A stretch of 64,000 nucleotides of DNA, taken from NCBI RefSeq assembly GCF_000380145.1, contig NZ_KB904586.1:218492-282491 (forward strand), read 5' to 3'. The notes under the pieces were generated by a model. It saw only the letters and a program-made list of their open reading frames with translations, was not told the origin of the DNA and made no database searches. Below are positions 1-10,311 of this stretch, one piece after another. A program made the position numbers and the translations under genes. This DNA is from Streptococcus thoraltensis DSM 12221 (GTDB lineage: Bacteria; Bacillota; Bacilli; Lactobacillales; Streptococcaceae). Within the stretch, counting starts at the first letter, position 1; every line of letters starts with the position of its first letter.

Positions 1-3000
1 TGAGGATACCGTATTGATAGAAACTCTGAAAGCAGTACTGCCATTATTTTTAAGATAAATGGATCCGGTATATCTAGTACCATCGAGGTACATCTGATGA
101 CCTAACTGCGCTGTACGTCCAGATGCCATATAGCCAAATGTCCCCACCTTACTTGTTGTCAGCGCAAGTCTATGAGCATTTGTAGCTCCCCACTCTGGCA
201 CTGTGATGTCGGTCTCTCTGATGACGTTTATCGGTGAGTTATATTCATAAATTATCCTATTTTCATAATTTAAAATAAGATTACGCCCACCCATTTCTGT
301 AGGAATCAACCCTTTTGTTTCAGTGATTTTTCTCTCAAAACCATCAGTCGTTTCTTTGACGAGATTTTGGACGATGGTATTTGTTGCATAGCCTTTAGAT
401 GTAATAGCTTGCTCTACTTGTGTTTTTGTCAGTCTCTGTTCGATTTGACCCGCTTGAGTCCTGATAGTTGTCTCAGCATTAGTTAATCGTCTAGTTGCTA
501 CATCAAAATCCAATTTGGACACTTTGGTCGCAACCGCATCAGATGTAATCTTCAAATCAGCTTTTGTTTGACTAATGGATTGAGCGTTTGATTGTGCTTT
601 TGCAAGGGCATTACTAGCGGTCGTTTTTACACCGTCGATATAGGTTTTTTCGGCTTTCAGTCCAATTGCGTTTTTATTTTGCGTAATAGCAGTACTATTA
701 CTCTGTACAGTCTTTTTAATACTGTCAAAATCAGTTTGTGAGACCTTGCTAGATACGTCGTTAACTAACTGATTGATTCTAGTTTCAGCATTAGTCACTT
801 TTCCTTGCGTTTCTGTCAGTTTCGTTGATAACTGTTCTTGACCTTCAGCAGTTTGGGTAATTAGCGTTCTTACAGAACTAAATGTCTCTTCAATATCCTC
901 AATTGGTTGTAGCCATTGCTTGTATGCAATAGTTCCTTCAACTAGATTAACGTTGGAGAATTTCACCGTATCATAATCAATATTACTTCCTTCGGCATAG
1001 CGATTGGTATAAGCTAAAAGGTTACTGTCATCAAAAAGTGGCGGACAAACAAACGTTAATTCAAACCGTCCTTTATCCCCGATAGAAACTGCCCGAGAAA
1101 TATTAAGTTCCTTACGAGATTTTTGATGTGAATGACTGTATACCAAAAATCCTAGCGTCAACTGAAAGATCGTTGACACTGTACTTTTCCCAATAACTTC
1201 CCAGTCAAAACTAAGAGTATAGGTTTTCCCTTCTTCTAGGACAGTGTTCAAGGTTTTATAGGATATTAGTGGTTCAGCCCAAGCCTTTAGCGTAAATTGT
1301 TCACTCGAAAGACCTTTCCTAAACCATTTCTTGGCAAGAAGATTTCTTCCTCCAATCGATGATGGAATTTTTCCCTCAACTTTGCTGATTTCGGTAGTAA
1401 TCTTATCTCCCAACTGGGTAATCTTACTTTCGGCTGTTGCAAGTCGTTGTTTAGCTTGATTAAAGTCACTGGTTTTGACACGCTGTGCTATCTCACCAGC
1501 TTGAACGGTCAAACTCGATTCAGCATTTTGCAAACGTGACTTCGCACTATTAACATCTGACTGGCTAGCTTTTAACGCTATTTGATTAGAGTGTATGTTT
1601 AGAGTTGCTTCTGCTGTACCAACCCTGTTAGTTAAAACATTAACATCAGTAGTGTTTGCTTTTAGAGCAATCTGATTAGCTTGTTGTGTGATACTTGTTT
1701 CAGCATTTTTCACACGCCCTGACAAAGTATCTACAGTGCTTTGGTTGGCTTTTTGCGTAATTTGACCAGCTTGCTGGGTGATAGAGCTTTCGGCTTGTGT
1801 GACACGCTGATTAGTCTTATCAACATCTGCCTTAGTGGCTAAAGTCTTAATAGTGTCATTGGTTTTAGAGATTTCCGTAGAAATTCCAGAAACTTGACTT
1901 TCTAACGCTTGTTTTGCGTCTGAAATAGCTTTGTTAGCACCAGAAATCTGTGTTTCTAGCGTCGTCTTTGCATCATTTACTAATTTATCAGCTTCCGCCA
2001 CAGCTTGACTTTTAGTTGTTGCCAGTTTAGTTTCCGTTGCTTGTCTTTCAACTGTGTCTAGTCTCTGCGCTTCTGCAATAGCTTCATTTTTGTAGTCTAA
2101 AGCCTTCGATAAAGCATTAGCCGCATCTAACTTAGCTTGCTCACCAACTCGCTTCGCTTCATCAGCTAGCGACTTATTGACGCCAGCTTTTTCGAACAAA
2201 TCATCAATGCCTTTTTGATGTTCAGCGTCATTGCGTTGCATGGTTTCGGTGACTGTTTTTAATTGAGAATCGATATCCTTTTTAAAAGATTCGACATCGT
2301 TTAAAACAGGATTATCTTCCCAGTCACTGCCATTCCAAAAATACATCAAAGTTCTATCGCCGACTTTTCGGTAGAAAATATCACCTTTAGTCAAACTTCC
2401 TTTTGGATTGTCAAGAGGAAACTCTGTGCCAAAGTAAGCAGTATTTTTACCATCTGCAGTAACCATAGCTTTATTAGCTTTAATTAATGCATCTTGCACT
2501 AATTGATTAGACTCACTTACTGATTTAGATAACTTAGTATAAGACGTTGATTGTTTTTTGACTGAACCGATGTCATTACAAGTGACTTTATGGGAAATTA
2601 AAGTTCCTTTGGAATCATACCGGCTAGTGAACGAAACGATGCGTAGCTTTTCTTGAAAACCTAGTGTTTCATTAATAGCCATGATGTAGTCGCCTGCAAT
2701 AGGCTGTTTGTAATGATAGCCAGCTCGTATTAAATCTTCAAGATCAATTTGGGTGGAAATTGTATAAGAATCTTCGACATTGCGACGAACTCTAGCCAAC
2801 AAAGATTGTGTATCAGTATATCTCTCATCAATAACTGGCTCACCTTCCAACCGACCGAATTCCTTCGCTAATGGTGATTCGTATTCAACTTCAAGACGAC
2901 CTTTACTGTGATCATCAGGATTATGCCACTTTCCAAACCCTTTTTGATAAGTAATAAAACCACCGATATGTTTTTCGATGATTAACTCATTCATATTGAA

Positions 3001-3522
3001 GTTTTTTCGCACGACTGTCGATAGATCTGTCCCAGTTTTTTCTAGGATTCTAACAACCTTACCGTTTACTTGAAACTCTACGCTGGAGGTAGAAATGATA
3101 TCGTTAAATAAAGCTAATTTAGACTTATATCCAAAAGATTGTTTTTCAAAAGCTTTTACATTTTGTTCCAGATTATAGCGATAACCAGTATCTTTAAAGA
3201 TAAAATCAAGATAAGCTTGGAAAGTATGCGAGCCATCCTTCAACTGTTCATTAGCGACTTTTTTTGAAAAATCCCAAAAGAACTGATGAACCGCGTCAAA
3301 AGATAATTGAATCTTGTCGCCAACATCTTTAGGCTTCGCATATACAATAACAAAATACTCATCTTGGAACCGTAAACGCCAACCCTTATCTAAGTTATTA
3401 AGTACTGCATCATTTGAATAGATATCACCTTTTATTGACTTCTCGCCATTAACAGCGTTTGTAATCTCAATCGTTGCGATGGCACCATATTCATTATCAA
3501 ATTGGTCTAAAAACGTGTACAA
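1..3522 (-). CDS. Phage tail-tip / receptor-binding protein (prophage endopeptidase tail family), 3' end outside window
   Basis: The frame is open from a TTG start at 3522 to the window edge (1174 codons, C-terminus missing). TTG is chosen because AGGAGG lies just upstream and the protein opens MYTFLDQFDNEYGAI, typical of phage minor structural proteins that follow Dit. Residues ~1-390 look like the conserved prophage-tail domain. Residues ~420-720 are a long coiled coil with repeated AETRI/AESKI-like heptads. Two segments beginning GGRNL (about residues 725 and 1077) look like carbohydrate-binding or jelly-roll modules. It probably forms the tail tip that contacts the host wall. It is the last tail gene visible, downstream of Dit. 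Assignment to the tail tip is firm; the receptor role is inferred. Confidence 0.85.
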   Translation of the reverse strand, partial: MYTFLDQFDNEYGAIATIEITNAVNGEKSIKGDIYSNDAVLNNLDKGWRLRFQDEYFVIVYAKPKDVGDKIQLSFDAVHQFFWDFSKKVANEQLKDGSHTFQAYLDFIFKDTGYRYNLEQNVKAFEKQSFGYKSKLALFNDIISTSSVEFQVNGKVVRILEKTGTDLSTVVRKNFNMNELIIEKHIGGFITYQKGFGKWHNPDDHSKGRLEVEYESPLAKEFGRLEGEPVIDERYTDTQSLLARVRRNVEDSYTISTQIDLEDLIRAGYHYKQPIAGDYIMAINETLGFQEKLRIVSFTSRYDSKGTLISHKVTCNDIGSVKKQSTSYTKLSKSVSESNQLVQDALIKANKAMVTADGKNTAYFGTEFPLDNPKGSLTKGDIFYRKVGDRTLMYFWNGSDWEDNPVLNDVESFKKDIDSQLKTVTETMQRNDAEHQKGIDDLFEKAGVNKSLADEAKRVGEQAKLDAANALSKALDYKNEAIAEAQRLDTVERQATETKLATTKSQAVAEADKLVNDAKTTLETQISGANKAISDAKQALESQVSGISTEISKTNDTIKTLATKADVDKTNQRVTQAESSITQQAGQITQKANQSTVDTLSGRVKNAETSITQQANQIALKANTTDVNVLTNRVGTAEATLNIHSNQIALKASQSDVNSAKSRLQNAESSLTVQAGEIAQRVKTSDFNQAKQRLATAESKITQLGDKITTEISKVEGKIPSSIGGRNLLAKKWFRKGLSSEQFTLKAWAEPLISYKTLNTVLEEGKTYTLSFDWEVIGKSTVSTIFQLTLGFLVYSHSHQKSRKELNISRAVSIGDKGRFELTFVCPPLFDDSNLLAYTNRYAEGSNIDYDTVKFSNVNLVEGTIAYKQWLQPIEDIEETFSSVRTLITQTAEGQEQLSTKLTETQGKVTNAETRINQLVNDVSSKVSQTDFDSIKKTVQSNSTAITQNKNAIGLKAEKTYIDGVKTTASNALAKAQSNAQSISQTKADLKITSDAVATKVSKLDFDVATRRLTNAETTIRTQAGQIEQRLTKTQVEQAITSKGYATNTIVQNLVKETTDGFERKITETKGLIPTEMGGRNLILNYENRIIYEYNSPINVIRETDITVPEWGATNAHRLALTTSKVGTFGYMASGRTAQLGHQMYLDGTRYTGSIYLKNNGSTAFRVSINTVSS

Positions 3523-3537
3523 ATAACACCCTCCTTT

Positions 3538-4380
3538 CTATTGATATAATTCAACAAAATTTAACAACTTAATCGTTCCATTGAAATTAGTCTCATATTT
3601 CAATGTTCCGTTTCTTTTTGGTGTTAATTCAAAATAAGCGTAATTAGTCTTATTATTGACAACCGAACCATTTTTACGGGTTTCAATTCCTGTCAATTTA
3701 AATGTATCGCCAGAATTCAAATCACCAACCTGAGTATAGGTAAATCGCCTTCCATCGATTTCTAAATAAAAGCCCGCTTGGTTACCTGAGGAGATCATTT
3801 CTACGATAAAAGGCCATTCCAATTGACTTAACTTAGCTGTCCCTGCATATGGAATTGTACCTCCTGACAGTGTAATAGTTTTAGGAATCGTCTCGCCATA
3901 AGGCAATTCAACCGTGGTAAATTTAAACGAAACATTATATTTAAGACCTTGAGAACTTTTTCCCATAAATGAAAAACTAATATCACCATCCACGACGACT
4001 TTATGACGATAATGCCATTTGGTTAAAACAACTTTCTGATCTAAAAAATCACCTTCTTTTTGGCCAGGTAATTCAAAATCATATAAGTCTGTATTAGTTG
4101 GTACTATTTTAGTGATATAAAATGGTGTTTCACCATATAAAAAACCTCTAAGTGCATCAATCTTTTGATAATAAGCTCGCAAGTTTTCTACTGCAATACG
4201 TGCTGATACGCTAATAGTTTTTTCATTAAAAGTAACTCCGTCAAAAATAAAACCATTGCGTCCTTTAACATTTCGTCTAGACAAGCCCGTAGAGGGTGAT
4301 GATTCAGCTATTGCGATATGATAAAAGCCAAACTCAGAGAGCTTTACAATCTCCGAACCTTTTTCGATTAGTAAATCCAT
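3538..4380 (-). CDS. Distal tail protein (Dit / siphovirus tail component)
   Basis: 280 aa. The N-terminal half (ISVSARI...ALRGFLYGETPFYITKI) matches the Sipho_tail/Dit fold that forms the hub between tail tube and tip. The C-terminal half (after ~160, TVELPYGETIPKTITLSGG) resembles the galectin-like extension of longer Dit proteins. It sits between tape measure and tail-tip protein, the standard siphovirus order, with a 9-nt gap to the tape measure gene. The ATG at 4380 is preceded by AAGGGGGA. Confidence 0.85.
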   Translation of the reverse strand: MDLLIEKGSEIVKLSEFGFYHIAIAESSPSTGLSRRNVKGRNGFIFDGVTFNEKTISVSARIAVENLRAYYQKIDALRGFLYGETPFYITKIVPTNTDLYDFELPGQKEGDFLDQKVVLTKWHYRHKVVVDGDISFSFMGKSSQGLKYNVSFKFTTVELPYGETIPKTITLSGGTIPYAGTAKLSQLEWPFIVEMISSGNQAGFYLEIDGRRFTYTQVGDLNSGDTFKLTGIETRKNGSVVNNKTNYAYFELTPKRNGTLKYETNFNGTIKLLNFVELYQ

Positions 4381-4389
4381 GTTTCCCCC

Positions 4390-7300
4390 TTAAACATAAA
4401 CAAAATAAGAATCTTTGGTTTGTTCTCTAGATTCTTTTTCTTTAACACTTGTATAAATTTCATCACCAACAAGTTCATTGTGAACTTCAAATATCGGTTC
4501 TTTTATTGTTGTATTTCGTACCTCATCGGATAATGCATCGATTGAGGATGAGACTCCCTGATTACTTATATGTGCCGAAGTTACAATCTCGCTTTCCACA
4601 CCGTATTTCTGATCAGTAACCGCATTGGCATAGTCACTACCTATGTCATTGATAGCCCCCATCCAATTAGCCATACCATTGTAAAAACCTTCTCCGGTGA
4701 ATCCACCTAAAGCAGTCGTTACACGAGATGGAGAGTGAATGTCTAAAGCACGTCTAATGGTAGCAGCGACATTACTTGCTATTGAATTTGCAATAGCATA
4801 AATTCGTCCAGCAGAGCTAGCTAATCCATTGGCAAATCCGGAACCAGCCATGACACCGGCTGACGCCATTTGGCCAACTAAATTTCTAAAGATAGAAACA
4901 ATACGATTACCCGCACTTGTCGCTACAGAAACGGCTCTATTCATTCCTGAGCTAATAGAAGAACTCAAGGCGTTCATAGCTGATTGAGCATTTGACTTCA
5001 TTCGATTGAACGCTGATGTCATTGTGCTGTTCATCTTGTTAGTCTGAGATTGAACAGTTGAGGAAATCTTATTAAATCCAGATTGCACCGCGCTACTCAA
5101 CCCATTCATGGCTGATTGCGCCGTTGATTTAGCTTTATTAAACGCATTCTGGATAGATGATGCCATCTTGTTTGCACTTGTGTTTGCTGAACTTGCTGCT
5201 TTATTCATTTCCGATGCCACATTATTAGATAAACCTGACATAGAACCTTTAGCACTATTAGCCATTGTAGACATATTGCTACTTACGCCACTGTTCATAG
5301 CACTTGCTTGAGAGGTGGCTGTCGAATTCGCAGTTGCCATGTTAGTGCCAACACCACTTGATAAACTAAGCGCTTGATTGACAGCATCTAAATTCATGTT
5401 TGACGCCGCAGTATTAACCCCAGCTGCCATATCTTGTGCCTGCGTAACAGCTGCTGTGTTAGCAAGGGCCATGTTCGCCCCAACACCAGTCGCTAAAGCT
5501 GATGTTTGATTTTGGGCAGACAAAGACATATTAGCTGCAGATGCATTGACATTGGTTGCCATACTTTGCGCTTGAGTGGTGGCATTCAAGTTGGCGTTCG
5601 TCATGTTAGTGGAAACATTATTACTTAATGTTTCCATATTCACCCCGACACTTGATGCCATAGTCGAAACGGTTGTGTTAACTGTTGCAGCTGCCGATGT
5701 TGTATCAGCACTAACCTTAGCGGTTGTTTCGCTACTCTTACCCGTTATAAAGTCGAAAGCACCTTGGAACCCATTCTTTATGCCATCCCAAACACCCGAA
5801 AGCGCACTAGGAATCGCACCCAACATCGCCTGACCAAGCCCCGTAATCAACTGAATACCTGCTTGAATGATTTGAGGTAACCCTTGGATGAGCGCCATCA
5901 CTAATTGAGCAATAAGCTGAATACCTGCACTTATTAATTGGGGTATAGCTTGCATTAAACCACTAACGAACGATTGTAAAATAGACACTGCTGTCTGAAC
6001 AATGGTTGACAAATTCGAGATAATCCCCTGAACCAAGGATACAATTATCTGAATCCCCCCTTGCAACAACTGTGGAAGTGCCGAAACAATACCTTGAATA
6101 AAACTAGAAATAGCTTGTGCTGCAATTGGTAATAACTGAGGAATCAACTGCACAATACCGTTTATCAAGTTGGTAATAATCTCAATACCTTTTGATAAGA
6201 TAGTCGGCAAGTTTTGACTCAAACTAGACGTAAAACTAGTGATTATATTTTGCGCCTGAGCAACTATTTGAGGAATGTTTTGAACAATTCCATCAACAAC
6301 ATTAGCTAAAAAGCTCATCCCAATCGCAAGCAACTGAGGTATTGCAGTCAGTAAACTACTGATAAACGAAACTACAATTTGTAGTGCTGAACTGATAATA
6401 GATGGTGCTTGTTGTCCAAGCCCAGATAACAGACCGCTAATGATACTTACTCCCGCTTGGATAATCACAGGTAGCATTGTTGCTATGGTCGTCGCCAGTT
6501 TAGCAATCAAATCTGCACCGCTAGCCATCAGAGCAGGCAATTGAGAAACAATTCCTGTAACAAGATTTTGGATAATCTGAGGTCCTTTAGTGGTTACCAA
6601 ATTAAGCATTGCATCAATCTGAGAACCAAATTGACTATTAATCAAACCAAGACCCGCAACAACCAAACCAAGTATAGCTGCTGGTCCAATAGTCGCCATG
6701 GCAACACTAGCAATACTAGCCATCACTGTTGTCATCGACCCAAGCACTGACATACCTGTACTTGCAGCGCTGCCAAAAACGCCAACTAGTCCAGTCATCT
6801 TACCTGCTAAAGCACCGATTAAGCCACCTGCACCACTAAAAGCACTTCCTAAAAGAGTGCCAAAAATGCCAATTTTTGCACCTAAACCGCCTAAAAGAAT
6901 ACCAATCTTACCAAGTCCAGATAGCAAGGGAAGAATGGTTGCAATTGCTGTTGCAGGATTTAACATTGCCCATGCTGCAATGGCCTTTGGTCCGATTTCA
7001 CCTAACTTAGATTTAATTTGATCAATCGTTCCTTGCGTAACCTGTCCTGTTTTGGCAAATTCGCCAAGCGCTCGATTAACTAAATCAAAAGCGCCCTTGA
7101 CTCCATTGGTAAAACCAGAAAAGTCAACGTTAATAGCTTCTTTGACACGGGCAAATGCTGCAACCAAGTTGGGAATCAAAGCGTTAACAGTGTTAAAAGC
7201 ACCATTAATAGCAGGTTTAAAAGATTGAAGTGTTTCAGCAATTGTTTTAAGACCATTTGCCTTAGCAGCTTCATCAAACTTACTGATCATATCAGCTACG

Positions 7301-8835
7301 CCTTTAACAACAGCTGTACGTAAATTACCAAACGCTGTCCTAATACCGCCTGCTGAAGTTTGCGCCATTTGGGCAAAACCACCCTGAGCATCATTAAGCT
7401 CAATCATCTTATCCGCAAATTCTTGAGCTGTAATCTCACCGCTAGACAGAGCGCTTTTTAGTTCTTGTACTCCATCTGCTCCAAAACCGAATGATTCAGC
7501 CATTTTAGACATCAAACCTGGTGCCGCTTCACTGACAGAGTTAAATTCTTCGGCTTGGATTTTACCAGAACCTAAGGATTGGTTGAACTGTCTAAGCGCC
7601 TGTTCTGCACCTTCAGTTGTCGCCCCATAGCCAATCATGGCATTATTAAAAGCAAGGGCTAAATCAACTCCTTTATCAAGACTGCCAGTAGTAATTGACA
7701 ACTGTTGAGCACTCTTGACGGCGCTGTCAAGTGGTGTTGGCAACCCCTCGATACCAGCAGATAATTTGTCGATAGCTGATTTAGACTGCTCCGCAGAGTA
7801 GCCAAATAAAGCCATCGTTTTAGGGAAACGATTCATCGTATCAACACGGCTAATCGCTCCATCCAGCGCACTTTTAACCATATCGATACCTTTTTTAGCA
7901 ATAGCCATTAAGCTAAACGCTGAGATGATACTTTTAATCGTACTGCCTAACTTTTGACCTGCTGAACTGGCGCTAACAAACTTACTACTAATACCATTTA
8001 AAGCACTCGTTGCCTTCGAACCAAGGGTTGAAAAGCCAGAACTCAAGGAACTAGTCATCTTGGTTGATAAACGGGTCACAGAACTCGCAATCTTTCCAGT
8101 AAAACTATTACTGATCCTATCTGCTGTACTGTTAGCTTTAGATATAAGACTACTAAAAAAGCCAGACCACGATTGCAAGGCAGGATTTAGAACCTGACCA
8201 CCTAAAGCATTTGATAATCTCGCTCCTAAACGAGAAATACTATTTTCAAAATTTAACGTCAGTGAAGATAGTTTACTAAAAGCTGAGGCAAAAGGAGCGG
8301 GTAGACCACTAGCGGTCTTGCTAAAATTCCCAGCGAGAGCGGTCAATTTAACAGATATTCTAGCAGTTAAGTCATCAGTACTAGAAGCTAACTTAGCAAA
8401 AAGTGACCGTATTTTACCGATATCAAATGCATTTGATAACTGCATTTTCGTTTTGTTTGCAAAACCAGACAAACTCGCAGAAATTTTGTTAAAAGCGGGC
8501 TGGACATATCCTGCCATTTTTTGTAAGCCAGCCTTTATCGGATCAGGCAAACGTTGACCGATGTTAGACGCCATCCGTTGTAGTTGTCCCAAAGACAAAT
8601 TGACACCAGTTGAAAAAGCTTTGCCAAGTCTTTGCCCTAAAGACTGTCCGTTATTAGCTAGCTGAGACATGATTTGACCGACCATACGAACAATACCATT
8701 CGAACTATTAACAGCAGCATTTTGCGCCTTCTGAAACCCTCTCTGGGTAGCCGACGCAATCCTGTTCATCGCAGCTTCATAGTCCTTAGTATCTGCTCCA
8801 ATATAAGCATAAATAGAACCATCAAATACCGCCAT
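4390..8835 (-). CDS. Tail tape measure protein
   Basis: 1481 aa, the longest gene of the prophage. Residues ~330-490 carry the tape-measure core (NRFPKTMALFGYSAEQS...SEAAPGLMSKMAESFG). Residues ~620-1030 are strongly hydrophobic and repetitive (units like PQIIQAGIQLI), compatible with the membrane-inserting part of tape measures. Residues ~1050-1330 are Ala/Ser/Asn-rich helical repeats. It sets tail length and is ejected during infection. At roughly 1.5 angstrom per residue the tail would be about 220 nm (inference). AGGAGGTGAT stands before the ATG at 8835. Confidence 0.93.
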   Translation of the reverse strand: MAVFDGSIYAYIGADTKDYEAAMNRIASATQRGFQKAQNAAVNSSNGIVRMVGQIMSQLANNGQSLGQRLGKAFSTGVNLSLGQLQRMASNIGQRLPDPIKAGLQKMAGYVQPAFNKISASLSGFANKTKMQLSNAFDIGKIRSLFAKLASSTDDLTARISVKLTALAGNFSKTASGLPAPFASAFSKLSSLTLNFENSISRLGARLSNALGGQVLNPALQSWSGFFSSLISKANSTADRISNSFTGKIASSVTRLSTKMTSSLSSGFSTLGSKATSALNGISSKFVSASSAGQKLGSTIKSIISAFSLMAIAKKGIDMVKSALDGAISRVDTMNRFPKTMALFGYSAEQSKSAIDKLSAGIEGLPTPLDSAVKSAQQLSITTGSLDKGVDLALAFNNAMIGYGATTEGAEQALRQFNQSLGSGKIQAEEFNSVSEAAPGLMSKMAESFGFGADGVQELKSALSSGEITAQEFADKMIELNDAQGGFAQMAQTSAGGIRTAFGNLRTAVVKGVADMISKFDEAAKANGLKTIAETLQSFKPAINGAFNTVNALIPNLVAAFARVKEAINVDFSGFTNGVKGAFDLVNRALGEFAKTGQVTQGTIDQIKSKLGEIGPKAIAAWAMLNPATAIATILPLLSGLGKIGILLGGLGAKIGIFGTLLGSAFSGAGGLIGALAGKMTGLVGVFGSAASTGMSVLGSMTTVMASIASVAMATIGPAAILGLVVAGLGLINSQFGSQIDAMLNLVTTKGPQIIQNLVTGIVSQLPALMASGADLIAKLATTIATMLPVIIQAGVSIISGLLSGLGQQAPSIISSALQIVVSFISSLLTAIPQLLAIGMSFLANVVDGIVQNIPQIVAQAQNIITSFTSSLSQNLPTILSKGIEIITNLINGIVQLIPQLLPIAAQAISSFIQGIVSALPQLLQGGIQIIVSLVQGIISNLSTIVQTAVSILQSFVSGLMQAIPQLISAGIQLIAQLVMALIQGLPQIIQAGIQLITGLGQAMLGAIPSALSGVWDGIKNGFQGAFDFITGKSSETTAKVSADTTSAAATVNTTVSTMASSVGVNMETLSNNVSTNMTNANLNATTQAQSMATNVNASAANMSLSAQNQTSALATGVGANMALANTAAVTQAQDMAAGVNTAASNMNLDAVNQALSLSSGVGTNMATANSTATSQASAMNSGVSSNMSTMANSAKGSMSGLSNNVASEMNKAASSANTSANKMASSIQNAFNKAKSTAQSAMNGLSSAVQSGFNKISSTVQSQTNKMNSTMTSAFNRMKSNAQSAMNALSSSISSGMNRAVSVATSAGNRIVSIFRNLVGQMASAGVMAGSGFANGLASSAGRIYAIANSIASNVAATIRRALDIHSPSRVTTALGGFTGEGFYNGMANWMGAINDIGSDYANAVTDQKYGVESEIVTSAHISNQGVSSSIDALSDEVRNTTIKEPIFEVHNELVGDEIYTSVKEKESREQTKDSYFVYV

Positions 8836-8850
8836 AACATCACCTCCTAT

Positions 8851-9647
8851 CTATTTTTTATTCATGAAATGGTTATTCAGTTGTTCTATCTTCTTAACTA
8901 AATCAGATTTAGCTTGAGCTTGATTAGTTTTTGGATTAAAGATTTGAACAATCTTATCGTGTTGTTTTTTCTTACTGAGTTTTGATTCTTTAACACTTTT
9001 AGCATTTAAGGTGTATCGTAATTCGAGAGCTAAACCAGATAGATTTTCTCTATCTGTTACCACTTTGTGATGAAGCCCTTCCAAAATGGCATTTAATTCC
9101 CATTTGTTGCAATTGTAGATGGTTTCTAACTCAGTAAAACCTAAACTAGCACACTCCGTTAAGATAGTGCGTTTTTCATCGTACCAATAATTTCTTCTGT
9201 TGCTGCCACTTGGAGAGCTTTGTCCTCGCTGTCTTCCTGAACTTCCATGTAACGTAGCGCCTTTTCCATATTTTGAATATAGGTCGAAATCTTCTCTTTG
9301 AAAAAACCAGAATCTACCATTTCTGTTTTGACTTCTTCAAAAATAGAACGATAAGCTTCCGCTTCATCAAGTCCATCATTATCCACTTTTTCGTCAATAT
9401 AACTGCCGATAGCTGAAACAATATCTTCTTCAGATACCTTCTTAGCAGACTTTGGTAAAGCCAAACGAATAAGAGAAACAAGACCATCATCAGAACGATT
9501 GATAATTTTGGTAAACAAAGCACCAACACCATCATTATTTCGCTCTCCAGTTTGAGGATTGACTGTAGACATCTCCTTATCAACTTTAAACATCATTCCA
9601 TAATTAAATGTGATGTCAGCAACTGCATTCTTAACTGTAATTTCCAT
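8851..9647 (-). CDS. Tail assembly chaperone GT fusion (by -1 frameshift)
   Basis: Predicted 265-aa product made when ribosomes reading the G frame slip back one base near 9171-9177 (codons ATG AAA AAC, with an AAAAAC run) and continue in the -1 frame, which is open from about 9336 down to 8851. The T part reads KRTILTECASLGF then continues to LRYTLNAKS. T has no convincing start of its own, and G/GT pairs directly upstream of tape measure genes are a conserved siphovirus arrangement. The open overlap is seen directly; the frameshift itself is inferred. The slip site is imperfect because the base before AAAAAC is G. Confidence 0.6.
9159..9647 (-). CDS. Tail assembly chaperone G-like protein
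   Basis: 162 aa, acidic and helical, beginning MEITVKNAVADITFNYGMMF. It lies between the major tail protein and the tape measure gene, the position of lambda gpG-like chaperones that coat the tape measure during tail assembly. Its last codons overlap a -1 open frame, so it probably also makes a GT fusion. The start at 9647 follows a weak GAGG. A stem-loop lies between it and the major tail gene. Confidence 0.75.
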   Translation of the reverse strand: MEITVKNAVADITFNYGMMFKVDKEMSTVNPQTGERNNDGVGALFTKIINRSDDGLVSLIRLALPKSAKKVSEEDIVSAIGSYIDEKVDNDGLDEAEAYRSIFEEVKTEMVDSGFFKEKISTYIQNMEKALRYMEVQEDSEDKALQVAATEEIIGTMKNALS

Positions 9648-9669
9648 TAGTAACCTCGTTTTTAATTAA

Positions 9670-9704
9670 AAATAAAAAGGGCAGTAAGATTCACTACCCT
9701 TTGC
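9670..9704 (-). terminator. Intrinsic terminator or attenuator after major tail protein gene
   Basis: On the minus strand AAAGGGTAGT pairs with ACTGCCCTTT around a 7-nt loop, followed by TTATTTTT. It lies directly after the major tail protein stop. It may reduce read-through so that tail tube protein exceeds downstream tail proteins (inference). Confidence 0.7.
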
Positions 9705-9723
9705 GCTTAAACTCCCATTAATA

Positions 9724-10293
9724 TTAATTTTGTTCTTTGATGATTGAATCGTAATCTCCCGTAGTCTCGCCAGGATTTTGATAATCATAAACTGAGTTTA
9801 AGAGTGCAACTTCTTTTTCAGTCAATGGGAATTGCCCGTCTTTCAAAGCGCCAACAATATTGGCCTCATAACTCATCTCTACAAAATCAGTTGTACCTGC
9901 AGAACGTTCAATTTCACCAATTTTAGCATATCCAAACTTAGCGGGATAAACATCTAATTGTTCCTCGTTCGTTGTCTTTACTGATTCATCAACGATAACT
10001 TCCCAAATTTTGATACTATCACCAGAACGTGATGCATCTTCAATTGTTTTAACCGATGGATCAGTTGGAGCAAAATACGTTGTTAACTCAATAGTGTGTT
10101 CATCGGTTGACTTTTCAAGCAAACGCCCTTGTTGTGTTTGCTCATCCAGATACTCCCCGCCGAGAGTTGTTGTACCATCTGTACGATAAGCCGGTAGAGT
10201 TGCCGGATCACCAACCTTAGCATGTACCGATTGAATAAAGTAAAAAATCTTACTTCCTACAATTGGTTTACCGGTAGTAATTGTAACTGCCAT
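9724..10293 (-). CDS. Major tail (tube) protein
   Basis: 189 aa, starts MAVTITTGKPIVGSKIFYFI; the size and motifs (LLEKSTDEHTIELTTYF, SIKIWEVIVDES) match the TP901-1-type major tail protein that polymerises into the tube. It is placed after the DUF3168-like completion protein and followed by a terminator, as expected for a highly expressed structural gene. AAAGGAGAATAATT precedes the start. Confidence 0.88.
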   Translation of the reverse strand: MAVTITTGKPIVGSKIFYFIQSVHAKVGDPATLPAYRTDGTTTLGGEYLDEQTQQGRLLEKSTDEHTIELTTYFAPTDPSVKTIEDASRSGDSIKIWEVIVDESVKTTNEEQLDVYPAKFGYAKIGEIERSAGTTDFVEMSYEANIVGALKDGQFPLTEKEVALLNSVYDYQNPGETTGDYDSIIKEQN

Positions 10294-10311
10294 ATTAATT
10301 ATTCTCCTTTT

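Noticed and set aside
1287..1481. 64-codon minus-strand frame inside the tail-tip gene
   Set aside because: Different frame from the open 1174-codon gene, which continues through this interval.
5108..7021. Several plus-strand frames across the tape measure gene
   Set aside because: Antisense shadows of Ala/Ile/Leu-rich codons; no start signals.
9314..9583. 89-codon minus-strand frame overlapping the G-like gene
   Set aside because: Different frame from both G and T, Leu/Val-rich shadow translation, no ribosome site.
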